A DNA stretch of 64,000 nt from Labyrinthula sp. Ha (taxonomy: Eukaryota > Sar > Bigyra > Labyrinthulida > Labyrinthulaceae), in contig JAALGZ010000005.1 of NCBI GenBank assembly GCA_015227615.1, forward strand, positions 868,001 to 932,000. Direction: 5' to 3'. This document shows, one piece after another, positions 53,758 through 64,000 of this stretch (within the stretch, counting starts at the first letter, position 1; every line of letters starts with the position of its first letter). The notes under the pieces are model-generated. The model ran no database searches, was not told where the DNA came from, and saw only the letters and a program-made list of their open reading frames with translations. Both the position numbers and the translations under genes were made by a program.

Positions 53758-56700
53758 GCACAGAAACCCTGAGATATTCTGCGTAGAAGCGAATCAATAG
53801 TATACCGTGCCCAATTTGGGTTTCAGAAGGCAAGTGTACGACACCCTAACACATCAAGAGTAGTGTAAAGATCATAAAATTGAATGGTGACAGAGGCTGA
53901 CATATCTTCCTCCCAAATGTCTGTATTGCAGCCGCGAGTCTATTCCTCCTCCTTTTTTCCAGCTCTCTGCCACTAAGTATTTATCTTCATTTGAACTTCC
54001 AAGTATCGGAGTGGTGACTTCCATCTTTCGTTATAAGGGTTAGTTAAAAAGCAAGACAGACTTACAAATTCTAAACGCATCACTAAAGTATTGCCTTACC
54101 AGGCCATTCCTAAAGGTGGAATAGCCGGTAGCATCCTTGTGCAAGATCATATCAAACATAGTGTTTTTGGGAGCGCTGTATGCTGGTAGGACGTCAGCTA
54201 TAGCATGCAATTAATCAAGCGTGTTCTAAACAGTTGTTTTTCAACCATAAGATAGCAAAAAAAACTTATTAAGCAAACAAAAAATCTGCGAAAAACTTAA
54301 AAACTGAATTGACAAAGATTAATAAGCCATTAAATAGGTTTCATAAAACGCCACACATAACCATGGTAATCATGGCTTTGTACAATGCTACGACAAATTA
54401 GAAAACTAAAACGTAGAGCATTAGAAAGGAATAAAAGTTTTTGTCCGGTGTATAGACTCGCTGTCTCTTACCTTAAAGTAGACCCAATCTTGTAGTTGTT
54501 CTCTTAAGGTAGAAACATGTTGCCCAAAGAAGAGTAACTGTGTCTTTCTCATTTTTTGCTTGTTTTCAAGGTTATAATTCTTAAAGAAAGATAGAGTTTT
54601 ACAAACATCGCAAAACGTTTTGTAAATGATTTGAAGAAAATTCTTTAGAGCTATTATATCCCCGAGAAGAGCTTTAAGTATTTTACAATTAACTACCAAA
54701 TTCTCTAGTATCCATGGTGATTGCTACTTCATGTAAAACTTAAAAAAGAGCCTGGGTAAAAGTTTTAGTTGCAATATTGATTTAAAATAGTAGAAACAAG
54801 AACAAATATTCTACTTAAATAAAAAATGATCTGAAACCTTTTGCTGAAAATGTATAGTTAAATTTAGGCCCTTTCGTCAAATTACAAGATTAATTCCTTT
54901 GTGTATCTATATCACAGAAGCTTCCTTTGAAGCCCAAAACCCGTTGTTAAAACCAACTGAGAGCTAATGGTATACTAGATAATCCAAGACTGACGGAATA
55001 AATAGTTTACAATTAGTTTTTGAAATGGCCCTTAATGTGATTTTTACCCGGATCTACCATAATACTAACAATACTTTTAGAATTTTCACCTGGAAACTGG
55101 AGAGACGAGTTCGCATTCGCTTAAGGAAATATCAAAATAAATTTTGAAAAAAAAGTGGTGATTAAGAAAGAGAATTAAGGTGAAAACGGTGTTCCAACCC
55201 CGTATACTGTTAACACTACAGAGGTTTAACCTAAATTTTACCCATTTTTTTTGTAATAACATATTCCCTCTTCAAAACATTTGTGTTTCACTATTAAATT
55301 CATTTTTATTTTTTTGCGGTATTTCAGATCCAATTAGGGAGCTTGTCTTGGAATATCAATCCTGATAATGTAACAACAGAGTTAGTTGCTTCTTGTTCAT
55401 ATTGTTGCATTTTAAAAGAATCTTCGTTTCAAAGAAACTTCCAATCGGATGAGATTTTATTTACATACTCCTTTTAAATTTAATTTCAATAAAATTAATA
55501 TTTAGTTTTTCTTTGTAAGAATAAAATCACACAATGTTTCTAATATTGTTACTTGATGTTATCCCAACCAGCAACCACAATACGTTATTTGGAAGCAATC
55601 ATTCTCTATGTAAAATTCAACGAGTAGCAACTTAGTTATTAAACATATTTTTGGCCTATCAAATCTTTGTGAGAACATTGTAGATTCTTTCTATTATGGA
55701 TTGTACCCAATCTACTTGGTATATATCTATTGGTGCTTTTAACTCATAGAAAAAACTAGATCCACTTAGCTTTGATAAGCATTTGTTCTGGTTTTTATTT
55801 ATGCATACAGATTTCTTATATTGGTTTGGTAAGAGTCTGGTATGTATATATTCCATAAAGTTTCTACTGGGGCAATACAGAAATTACACGATATGGTCAT
55901 CCGCTATTAATTACTATGAACATTGTCAATTAAAATCGAAAATAACGGCTTCATGCTGCCAATAAATGGATCCAAAATATAAAATGGTCAAGAAAACACT
56001 CTATCAGAATTAATGCAGGCAAAAAGATAAATTATATGACAAGTTATTTTTCTATGAGCTCTTTTATACGCCAGTTTTAGGGACGGGATAAAATTAATAA
56101 AGCTAAAACCTTAGTTTAAAAGATTTCTAAATCTCATTTTAAAAGGTAATAAGATAATTGCATCAAAGATATGAAGAGATCTTGTGCTTATGTCTGCAAT
56201 GGTAGTTCATATATTCTCCAAAGTATCACATCGGAAAATATATCTATTTGAAGGGCACAATAAAGTTCTAATCAGTTCACATTTTTTCGTTTGCTAAGCG
56301 ACAACTATCAAAATTACACTTGAGGTATTTCATGATACCATATCTCTCATCTAGCTTCTCAGCCATTATTTCTTTGCTAAGAACCGCTGCGACAAATATG
56401 TTGTAAGAAGTTGCCGTTTTGTATTTTCCCTATATGACATTAAACTGTATAGAAGACGGTGAGTTAATGATCTTAAAGAGTTTGAAGCACATATTAAAGT
56501 ACCCAAAATTGCTTTAAACGAAAGGATTCTGCATGTACCATTTCACATTCTAATTTTTTGTGTTTGCAATGTAAATCAGACCTCTTTGTATTTAGCCATA
56601 CTTGTTAAAATAGTCACCCAATGTTCAAAGCCTGGGAAGTTCAGAGTAAAAATATTCTGCTTTAATTATCAAAGCTATAGTATGGTGCCTCGGTAATCAA

Positions 56701-58759
56701 CATTAATAGAATCTAGAGCAATGATTTTCTCGGTTTCGAGGGGGAATATAAAAAAAATGTGTCTAATAAGCCGCCAAGGTTTAAAAGAAAATAATAACTT
56801 ACTTTTGAAAACTCTATGGTTAGAATAGGCTGATTTACTGCTGAACCCTATATTACTAACATTCATTCCTCTAAATTTAAATCTTTCCAGGCTAAAGCTA
56901 GGGACTTATTAAAAACACACCTGAAAAACCAATGAAAAATGTTTAGCCACGCATATTTATTTCCAATTTTAGCTAAAACTTTCTACATAAAGATTTTATG
57001 ACTAACCATCCAATTAGATAATGATAAAGTCATAGTCCATCCTCGTTGCAAAATCTAGCCTATAGAATACGGAAGTTCTTGAAAAAAAAATACTTGCATA
57101 AATATCTTCGTACAATTTTTGAAGTAGATTAATTTTTGATTATATGGCTAATGGTACAATAAAATCTGTTAGCTAATTACTTTTTACTTCAAAGTGACAT
57201 TAATGATGGTGTCAATGAGTTTATACAAACATTTCAAAGAAAAGAAAACAAAATTCAGAAAGTCACTATATGAGTCCATGGACTCTATCTACTAATGAGT
57301 TATACTCCTGCATCAACTAAGTCTCTTGAGCGGCCGACATTACTCTGCAATATTAATAAAAACAAATAAGATTCTCATATCATACAATATAAAATAAATC
57401 CTATGGTTTTTGGCTATAGCTCCAAGTAAGAATAGGCAACCTACTATAGCTAAAAACATTATATGATAGTAATGTAGCCAAAAGTCGCTTATTTATCTTG
57501 ACTATTTGATCAAGTTATGAAAAGCTCAATATAAAACCAAATTTAAATTTAAATTGAATCACTGTCCCGCCGTGGTGCTTGAAAATACCCTCATTAGATG
57601 AATGATTATAGCTATATATAGTCCAGCCCCATTACTAATTTCTAGTAAAATAAATTTCCTTAACCTCTGTATTTTTGTCAATGTCAGCAACGTTGGATTA
57701 CTTACCGAATTTAAACGTATTTGTGACTTGCCTATTATCTAATGAAGATTATATCACCCATTTAGTCCTACTAGGTGAAGATACGTACAAATCCATATCT
57801 TCAGCTCGCATAGAAATAGGTTTACTTTTAATAATGAGCCCTTTTATCTACCGAGTTATTTTCGTGCATACATTTAGTGGACAAACACTATTAGCCTTTT
57901 GCTACAAAGTAATTTGATTGGACTCGTTTCGGCGCTTTTGTACTCTTAATGGTTTAATTCTCTTACCGATACTTGATATAATTCACTAATGTGCATAGGT
58001 CTCAGGCGGATTGGTGTTTTCCTATAAATAACTCTAAAAATTTTGCATTTCAAAACTTTTATTTGTTTTTATATTTACTTTTTATCTACAATAATTATCT
58101 AATATAACTATAGACTTTATAGATACTTAACTATCTAGTTACGGTAAGTTTATTAAGTAGCCTATATCTATTGGTTCTTGAGTAGACCCCTTGCGCAAAA
58201 CTCCCCATACTGAAAATAGAAGTACTTTCTATTGTTTAAGAATTTTCTATCTTGAAATCAGTTCTGTGATATCAACATGTTTCCTATGATATGGAAATAG
58301 CTAATACTAGCTCTTGTAGATGAAACCATATCGATAATGCTGCCATGTGCACCAACTTAATTATGGGCCCGTATCAGAGCATAGAAAATATACTATAAGG
58401 GATTTTGATTTTCACCTCAACAATCAATTGTTGACGACAGCAAAATTAATTCCAAAAACTAAAGGTCGTGCCTTGAGAAATGAAAAGTGCATATATTTTT
58501 CAGAATTAATCTATTTGAAACTGACAGTTATTAGCTGCACCACCGTAACAACCTTCCCTGCATACACACTAATTTTACTCTTTTCAATGGTATGGGTATT
58601 ACTTCATTTGGATATGGCCAAAATTGTTCTGAAACGAGTTTCATGTAACTTTAAATCAGAAAATCTTCTTTGTTGTCGCGATAGAAAGTCTTCAGCCGCA
58701 AGATTCTATATCCGCTTTCTAAACTTCTTAGGTCCTTCAGTTATGATATCATCTGTCTC
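53758..58759. other. 5-kb intergenic, one candidate frame
   Basis: The only protein-like stretch is a minus-strand open frame at about 54421-54720 (CKILKALLGDIIALKNFLQII and STLREQLQDWVYF). It has no ATG at its beginning and no recognised family, so it is either a remnant or a gene with an unseen first exon. The frame at 58347-58775 (plus) runs into MITE copy C and is otherwise unsupported. The rest is AT-rich and featureless. Confidence 0.35.
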
Positions 58760-59124
58760 TAGGGGTGAGATCTGATTTATTGAAAATTTATCAATTAGAA
58801 ATTTCCCCATATTTTTTTATTGATTGGGTCTAATAATTCGCAAACGACTTTGATTTATTATTGTTGATCAATTGATTGTCAAGCATAAATTGGGCCCCAT
58901 CGCCTGTGTCCACGAGATCAAAAAATCTGTTTATCATTTTGCCACCGTATAAAAATCTTCAAAATACGGGGCATATAGCCCAATTTATTATTGACAATAA
59001 ACTCATTTTAAAAATAAACTTAGAATCATTTGATACGAATCAAAATCGAAACACTATTATTGATAATTAGAATCAAAATGATTGTCAAACAATTATTGAT
59101 AATTTTCATTAAACCCCACCCCTA
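58760..59124. mobile_element. hAT-like MITE, copy C (best-preserved ends)
   Basis: 365 bp with termini TAGGGGTGAGATCTGATTTA (left) and, inverted, TAGGGGTGGGGTTTAATGAA (right). Both continue into a shared TGAAAATT-ATCAAT block. Flanking octamers TCTGTCTC (58752-58759) and TCTGTCAC (59125-59132) match at seven of eight positions. TAGGGGTG ends with an 8-bp duplication fit the hAT superfamily. The interior follows copies A and B at low identity (CCCATATTT, GTATAAAAATCTTCAAAATACGG, GCATATAGCCCAA). No coding capacity. Confidence 0.8.
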
Positions 59125-59132
59125 TCTGTCAC

Positions 59133-60099
59133 TGTTGGGAAATTGTTATCAGTTAAATGTCCATGGCCTGTGCAATAAGTCCTGTGTCTCCTGCTCAATT
59201 CATTCATACCCACGAACCTGCAATGCGAAATTGGTGCATGATGCTTATCCACTGTGATCACCTTCGCCATTACAGCATTTCTCACACACTGCAGAACTTC
59301 CTAAACTATTAAATAATTCGATGCAGGTGCATTTAGCTTTAACAATTCAACTGAGTCATTTATGAACAGAATAACTGAAATAACCTATTGCTGCATATCT
59401 CTGAAGACCTACAAACAATGTAGACATAAAACTAAAAACCAAGTATTGACAGAATAAAGCTCGACGTGGAATCGTACAGAATATTTTTCTGAAAATTTCT
59501 TTGCGCTTAACCTAAGCAATGTTAGAAATTTCTGGGAACTAAAAGACCATTACATCCCTCACGATTATGTTCCTCTTACCATCCACTTCACAAGTAGCTT
59601 CAAACATGTAAATGTCGATAACGTCTCTAAAATTTCTCGTACCCACCACCTCTGCTCAGTACACCAACTTTTCTCAATTTATATGTAAACCAGATGGAAT
59701 TTCACCATCTGTGACCCCTGTTTAGAGCATTAACCCCAAAATCTGGGCTGTCTAATGTTTACTTCAATGGCTTAATCCTCTAGTAGAGTTATTTCCTTAA
59801 AAAGAAAGTATTAGAGTACATGGCAATGAGAATGTTACCAAAATGAATGAAAGAATCGTAGAAACAAAACTTTAAATTTTCTTTGCAGCATGATCATTCT
59901 CAGTAGTATTAAAGTCTCTGGACATGCATGATCTAAGTCTTAAGTTAGTATCCTGGTAACTATGAACTTAGGAGCCAACCGTGGTTGATTACAAACTTAA
60001 CTATTCGCCCAGGTCCTACTGTATTACTCTACTTAGTGTATGCCAATGTTCTGCTGCGTCATGAATTTATCTTCTGCATTCATGGGTTGTCTGGATCTC
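59133..60099. other. Intergenic, nothing recognised
   Basis: About 970 bp without long frames, repeats or RNA motifs that I can support. Confidence 0.4.
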
Positions 60100-61260
60100 G
60101 TGGACTTTCATGGCACCTGATTGAAAAAGGCTTGGCCCTGCCCTAGGGTATAATTGGGCTAGTGATAGAATCTAGAGGTGCGTATGCTCCGCTAGGTCAG
60201 TTTGATGCAATGTCACGCGAAGGGTTCAGAGTTTCCCAAACAAAAGTACTATCTGAATCAGATTACAATCAAATGACAAAACGCAACATTACACAAGATT
60301 GAAATAGAATAACCACGTTTGCTGATCACGCAGAAGATGATATCGAGGTAGAAGGAATGCTGATGATGTTTATAAGGGGTTGGAGCTTAGCCATTTTAGA
60401 GGACTCGGGGTATTTATTCCGATTAGAAGTTTGTTTTCTGAAGATAAGGTTGGCTTGCTTGAATAGTGACAGCATCGAGGTAAATAGGATATAAGTTGGG
60501 GGAGGAAAGATGAGTTTTGAGCGGGTGTTGGTTGTTGATGCTGCTTTTTTTCGTGTTCCTAGCTATTTCTTCTGCCTCGGTTATCCATCGGGCACGTTTC
60601 TTTGTTCAGTTGAGTTCTGCCCTTCACGATCAAGTTTGGGTACAATTGTGAAGTACACGTGTCAGGCTACAAGTGCATTGAGGTTGTAGGAGATATTCAA
60701 GTAGTGCCAGGAAGCTATCAGGGCAGTTTTGGGGTATATTTTTCTGCGACTTCGTAGGTTGGGGTTGAATTCAAGGATATTAGTTGGAGGGCTGTCGCAG
60801 TTGCATATATCCTAAAATCTTCTAAATCACCGTTTCAGATTGTGCAGTTCGATACTTAGGTGTAGGAGTTGGGACATATATTGCAGAGTGTTCAAGTTTC
60901 TGTTCCTGCTGTTGCTCATGCGCTGTGTTGTTGCAGGGTGAACCCTTGTTTTTGGTATTTGGAGATTGTTTGGAATAGGAATGGGAGTCACTTTGGAGCC
61001 TCCCGGTGAGTTGGGAAATGATGCTGGGTGGTTCCGACCTCGTTCAATGTTTGGAAATAATCGGGTTAAAGTTGTTCTTTCTGTTAATGGAATGTTTTAA
61101 GGTAATTCGTACTCTGGTGGTGTTGATGTATCTCATATCTCTAGGGTGTCCAGTGCTTCTTCATATTTTACAGGTTTGGGTATCTTGGGAGGAGTTGGAT
61201 TTCATTGGATATGTTCTCTGAGTTGTCTTCTTCGCAAAGACATCTAATGTTCAACGAAAT
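60100..61260 (+). pseudogene. G-rich decayed coding patch, origin unknown
   Basis: Base composition shifts to high G and T on the plus strand, unlike the flanks. Protein-like stretches appear in changing frames on this strand only (for example SRGAYAPLGQFDAMSREGF near 60180, CIEVVGDIQVVPGSYQGSFG near 60680, WFRPRSMFGNNRVKVVLSV near 61030), interrupted by many stops. This is the pattern of a dead gene of foreign or fast-evolving origin. I recognise no family and cannot tell host gene from mobile element. Confidence 0.35.
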
Positions 61261-61339
61261 TGATTCTGGATGCCAGTTTCTGCCACTCTGAAAAACCGTT
61301 AATAACGCGATAGTGGATTAACCAGAAAGAAAAGATAAA

Positions 61340-63472
61340 ATGTTGCAGAGTAAATGGCATTATAAGTATGAAGAATTCGACAGACTGTTCTCAGGAAGTT
61401 GGAACTTACAATGGCCTGACCCATATACAGTAAGTCTAACAACCTTAGATCGACTAACTATCTTTATCCCTGTTTCCAAGCCTGATTCCACTCACGTGTT
61501 GTTTCTAGAGGGAAGACTCGAATTGTCTATAGAAGAACTAAGAAACATTATCCACACAGCCAAGTTTGGGAAACCACCTGAGTTCAATGATCTAGATGCC
61601 TATAATGAAACAGTCGATGAGTTTGTGTCATATCCCGAGAATGGGATTGAGCCAACTGAAGAACAGTTCGAAGACTTCAACGAAATTCCATCTGTCAAGT
61701 ATCTTCCGGCCCCAAACTTAAGATTGTTCAATGATAAACGAAAGTGGGAATACCGAACAAAAATCATTGGAAAAGGGAAGCGTTCCAATATTTATTTTCT
61801 GGATCTGAACTGGGGACTTTTTAAAGGCGAACCAATCTGCGCAATGCTGTTGTCCAACAATTATGTCTTTTTTGCAACCTTACCTTCTAAAACGGCGACC
61901 CAGAGTGGAGGAAGTGCAGATCGTGTATTGACAAATACAAAGGTGATGAATTATTTTTCTGGAACGCCCTTGTGTCTTGCGCTGCAAAGGAACCAGTCAG
62001 GGGAAGAAGGTTTCATTGCTGTTGGAACGAAACAAGGAATTCTCGTATCGAAAGTCAAAGAGGATAAAGATAGAGAGGAAATTAACTGCAGAATAGCGGG
62101 AAAGTTCCTTGACTCAAAAGTTAAGAAAGTGACCGCTATTTCTTGGCTAAATGAGAGATTCCTAGTTGCAGGGGACGCAGACGGAGTGTTGTCTTTACTA
62201 AGTGTTGAAAAGGATACGGAACAGACGGTCAGCATCAGCAATCTTTTCCAAATTGATCTAGGTGTTGATCTTGATGTTGAGAGAATTTTATTAGAGAAAA
62301 ATAAGCTCTATGTTTGTTGTGGAGACTCAATAACCATGGTTGGTTTTAGTCTGGATGACAAAGCAGATTCCCCTTTGTTGCTAGAAAGAAGGATCCTGCT
62401 TGAGTATCAACCTGCAGGAGTTGTATTTAATTCTTCCCTTGGTATTGTAGTCGTCCTTGATGGATTCGGTAAATATTATTATTATGATTCAAGCCTACGT
62501 GAACTAGAGGAGTGTCCAGTATTTGCTGTAACAAAAAATACGTATACAGAGAAACTTTACGATGAAGAAAAGGATGAAATGTTCGAAGATGATACTGCTT
62601 ATTCGAAGACCCCGCAAGCTGGGTTGGCGATATCACCTAATGATCAGTTTGTACTCTCTGTATCCACGACGCTCGACCTAGATGAAATTAAGCTGCGTGC
62701 AGTTGCAAATAAGTATGTGACCTTTTCAATTGTTCCATTCAAGAATGCTGGTGACCAAAAAACACCTTATTTGTTTGACATAGCTCTGCATAGAATATTC
62801 GAGGACTGTGTGGGAAGCAAGATTTTAAAGGAGAGTACAGAAGAAGAATTTTATGCACCTGATGTTGTAAGAGAGAGAAAGCAAATTATAGCAAGTAATC
62901 TCTCGCTGATGGGTGGAGACCATGTCGAGAAAATGGCAAATAAAATTTTGAGAACTATAGATGACTTCTATGCTTCTCCAAGAAAGTTAAAAACAAAGTA
63001 CACAAGAAATCCAGAAACGAAGGCATCCCTCGCAAATCATGCAGACCTTGCATATCTTTTTGTTTTTGAGCATAAGAGCATACTTTCAGAGGAAATTTCA
63101 AGAAGGCTTTACGAGCTTTGCAGAAAGGTGTGTACTTCAGTTTCTCAACCGCAATTACCGCTAAGTGTGCGAAAGGAGGTTACCTCCAAAGAAAAGATGT
63201 TTGATGAAGATGCCTACGTTCAGGTTTCCAGAACTAACCCTCTTGGACTAAGAGCTCAGGTCCATGGAGTCACGTTTTCTCGCTGTGCGTGTACTCTACT
63301 TCTCATTGGATCTGCTCCGGTCATAGCTCTTAATCCTTTGTTTTGTCCTTGGTGCGGCACACAGTACTTAGACTATAGCAAAATGAAATTTTTTGGTCTC
63401 TTATACGGACGTTCCGAATGTATTTTCTGCGATATACCTCTTTTCAATGCCTCAATGGAGAAACGACACTAA
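61340..63472 (+). CDS. GTF3C4: Transcription factor IIIC 90-kDa subunit homologue (GTF3C4 type)
   Basis: 710 residues from ATG (human GTF3C4 is 822), no intron. TFIIIC binds A- and B-boxes of tRNA genes and recruits TFIIIB for RNA polymerase III. Residues about 140-480 have WD40-like strand repeats (for example GFIAVGTKQGILVSKV and RFLVAGDADGVLSLLSV), consistent with the N-terminal propeller of TFIIIC90. The C-terminus (about 630-705) matches the zf-TFIIIC module pattern: HGVTFSRCACTLLLIGSAPV (GH-W-RC-TLLP), then CPWCG, then CIFC. The first Cys pair of the module is missing or replaced. Other WD40-plus-zinc proteins are possible, but the RC-TLL...C-x2-C signature is distinctive. Confidence 0.72.
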   Translation: MLQSKWHYKYEEFDRLFSGSWNLQWPDPYTVSLTTLDRLTIFIPVSKPDSTHVLFLEGRLELSIEELRNIIHTAKFGKPPEFNDLDAYNETVDEFVSYPENGIEPTEEQFEDFNEIPSVKYLPAPNLRLFNDKRKWEYRTKIIGKGKRSNIYFLDLNWGLFKGEPICAMLLSNNYVFFATLPSKTATQSGGSADRVLTNTKVMNYFSGTPLCLALQRNQSGEEGFIAVGTKQGILVSKVKEDKDREEINCRIAGKFLDSKVKKVTAISWLNERFLVAGDADGVLSLLSVEKDTEQTVSISNLFQIDLGVDLDVERILLEKNKLYVCCGDSITMVGFSLDDKADSPLLLERRILLEYQPAGVVFNSSLGIVVVLDGFGKYYYYDSSLRELEECPVFAVTKNTYTEKLYDEEKDEMFEDDTAYSKTPQAGLAISPNDQFVLSVSTTLDLDEIKLRAVANKYVTFSIVPFKNAGDQKTPYLFDIALHRIFEDCVGSKILKESTEEEFYAPDVVRERKQIIASNLSLMGGDHVEKMANKILRTIDDFYASPRKLKTKYTRNPETKASLANHADLAYLFVFEHKSILSEEISRRLYELCRKVCTSVSQPQLPLSVRKEVTSKEKMFDEDAYVQVSRTNPLGLRAQVHGVTFSRCACTLLLIGSAPVIALNPLFCPWCGTQYLDYSKMKFFGLLYGRSECIFCDIPLFNASMEKRH

Positions 63473-64000
63473 GTACTAATATAAAGAATACTTCACAGTT
63501 AGATTTAGAACTCATACATTTCTAAAGAGCGAGAACTTTGTTTTAATCAAAGAAATAGTAGAAAAAAATAACCTCGTAACGACATTCTGATTTCGTCCAA
63601 GAGTTCTTTTTAAAGAATGTGTATGAGAATTTTAATGAGTAAAACCACTGTTTCCCTAATTGTAACTTCCATTCTTAGCATCGATTGTATGGTAACATTC
63701 GATTATCGCCGTACCGAGTACTGGGCTTGGCTTTAAAACTTTGTTGATTACCGAGGAATCAAGGAAACTTACTGTTTATAGAAACCGTAGGCTTAAGATA
63801 TACAGCTGAATGGGTACCCTCCACTCTATATAATGGTAGTGTAGCACCTTAAACCTTAAGATGGATCTAATATCATTTTCCACGACAATTGTGCCCTTCA
63901 AACGTGAGTTCTTCATGCACACACTATGACTTTGAAATAGCTTGGAAAAACGCTAAGGTTAAACATTTGTATAATTCCCATTTAAATAAGAACCGAAAGG
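63473..64000. other. 3' flank of the TFIIIC gene
   Basis: About 530 bp to the window edge with no supported frame or repeat. Confidence 0.5.

Overview
This window reads as nuclear DNA of a small eukaryote. It is AT-rich and uses the standard code, with all three stops ending frames. The genes are mostly single-exon or are cut by extremely short introns. I can place ten introns in five genes (SEC61G, NF-YA, an SLC17-like carrier, ERG3, YaaA). All start GTA, all end AG, and all are 28-34 nt long. Gene content is housekeeping: Sec61-gamma, battenin/CLN3, COG7, NF-YA, C-5 sterol desaturase, a Bud23-like methyltransferase, a RhoGAP-like/RhoGEF fusion, YaaA, the NADPH-sulfite reductase flavoprotein, Nup88 and TFIIIC90. 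This mix (ergosterol-type desaturase, Met10-type sulfite reductase, Rho GEF) suggests a heterotrophic or mixotrophic protist, alga or fungus-like lineage. I cannot name the clade from sequence alone.

Layout. 0-8 kb: a 43-residue membrane microprotein, SEC61G and CLN3 converging with 40 bp between stops, a SINE with exact target-site duplications, then COG7 and NF-YA diverging from a 116-bp promoter that holds a perfect NF-Y site. 8-18.5 kb: gene-poor. It holds an internally deleted LINE copy with a 14-bp target duplication, a two-repeat 'KYG' protein gene, decayed reading frames and one Y-shaped hairpin candidate. 18.5-22.3 kb: a carrier and ERG3 diverging from 124 bp, then ERG3 and a Bud23-like gene whose stop codons overlap. 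22.3-26.9 kb: empty apart from a 38-bp tandem triplet. 26.9-30 kb: the Rho regulator and YaaA converge. 30-38 kb: a MITE and the 1089-residue sulfite reductase gene. 38.2-42.7 kb: a broken Ty1/copia element flanked by an unusual 37-bp direct repeat. 44.6-59.1 kb: two more MITEs, Nup88, an unknown membrane protein gene, a tRNA-derived SINE and a second microprotein. 60-63.5 kb: a G-rich decayed coding patch, then the TFIIIC90 gene.

The genes do not form a pathway or operon. Shared themes are compact convergent or divergent pairs, micro-introns, and CCAAT boxes of the NF-Y consensus in front of several genes, including NF-YA itself. I did not find a clear previously undescribed system. The strongest leads are the micro-intron regime, the 37-bp duplication around the copia element, the hAT-like MITE family, the CCAAT/NF-YA loop and two microproteins sharing a YSPLxxN core.
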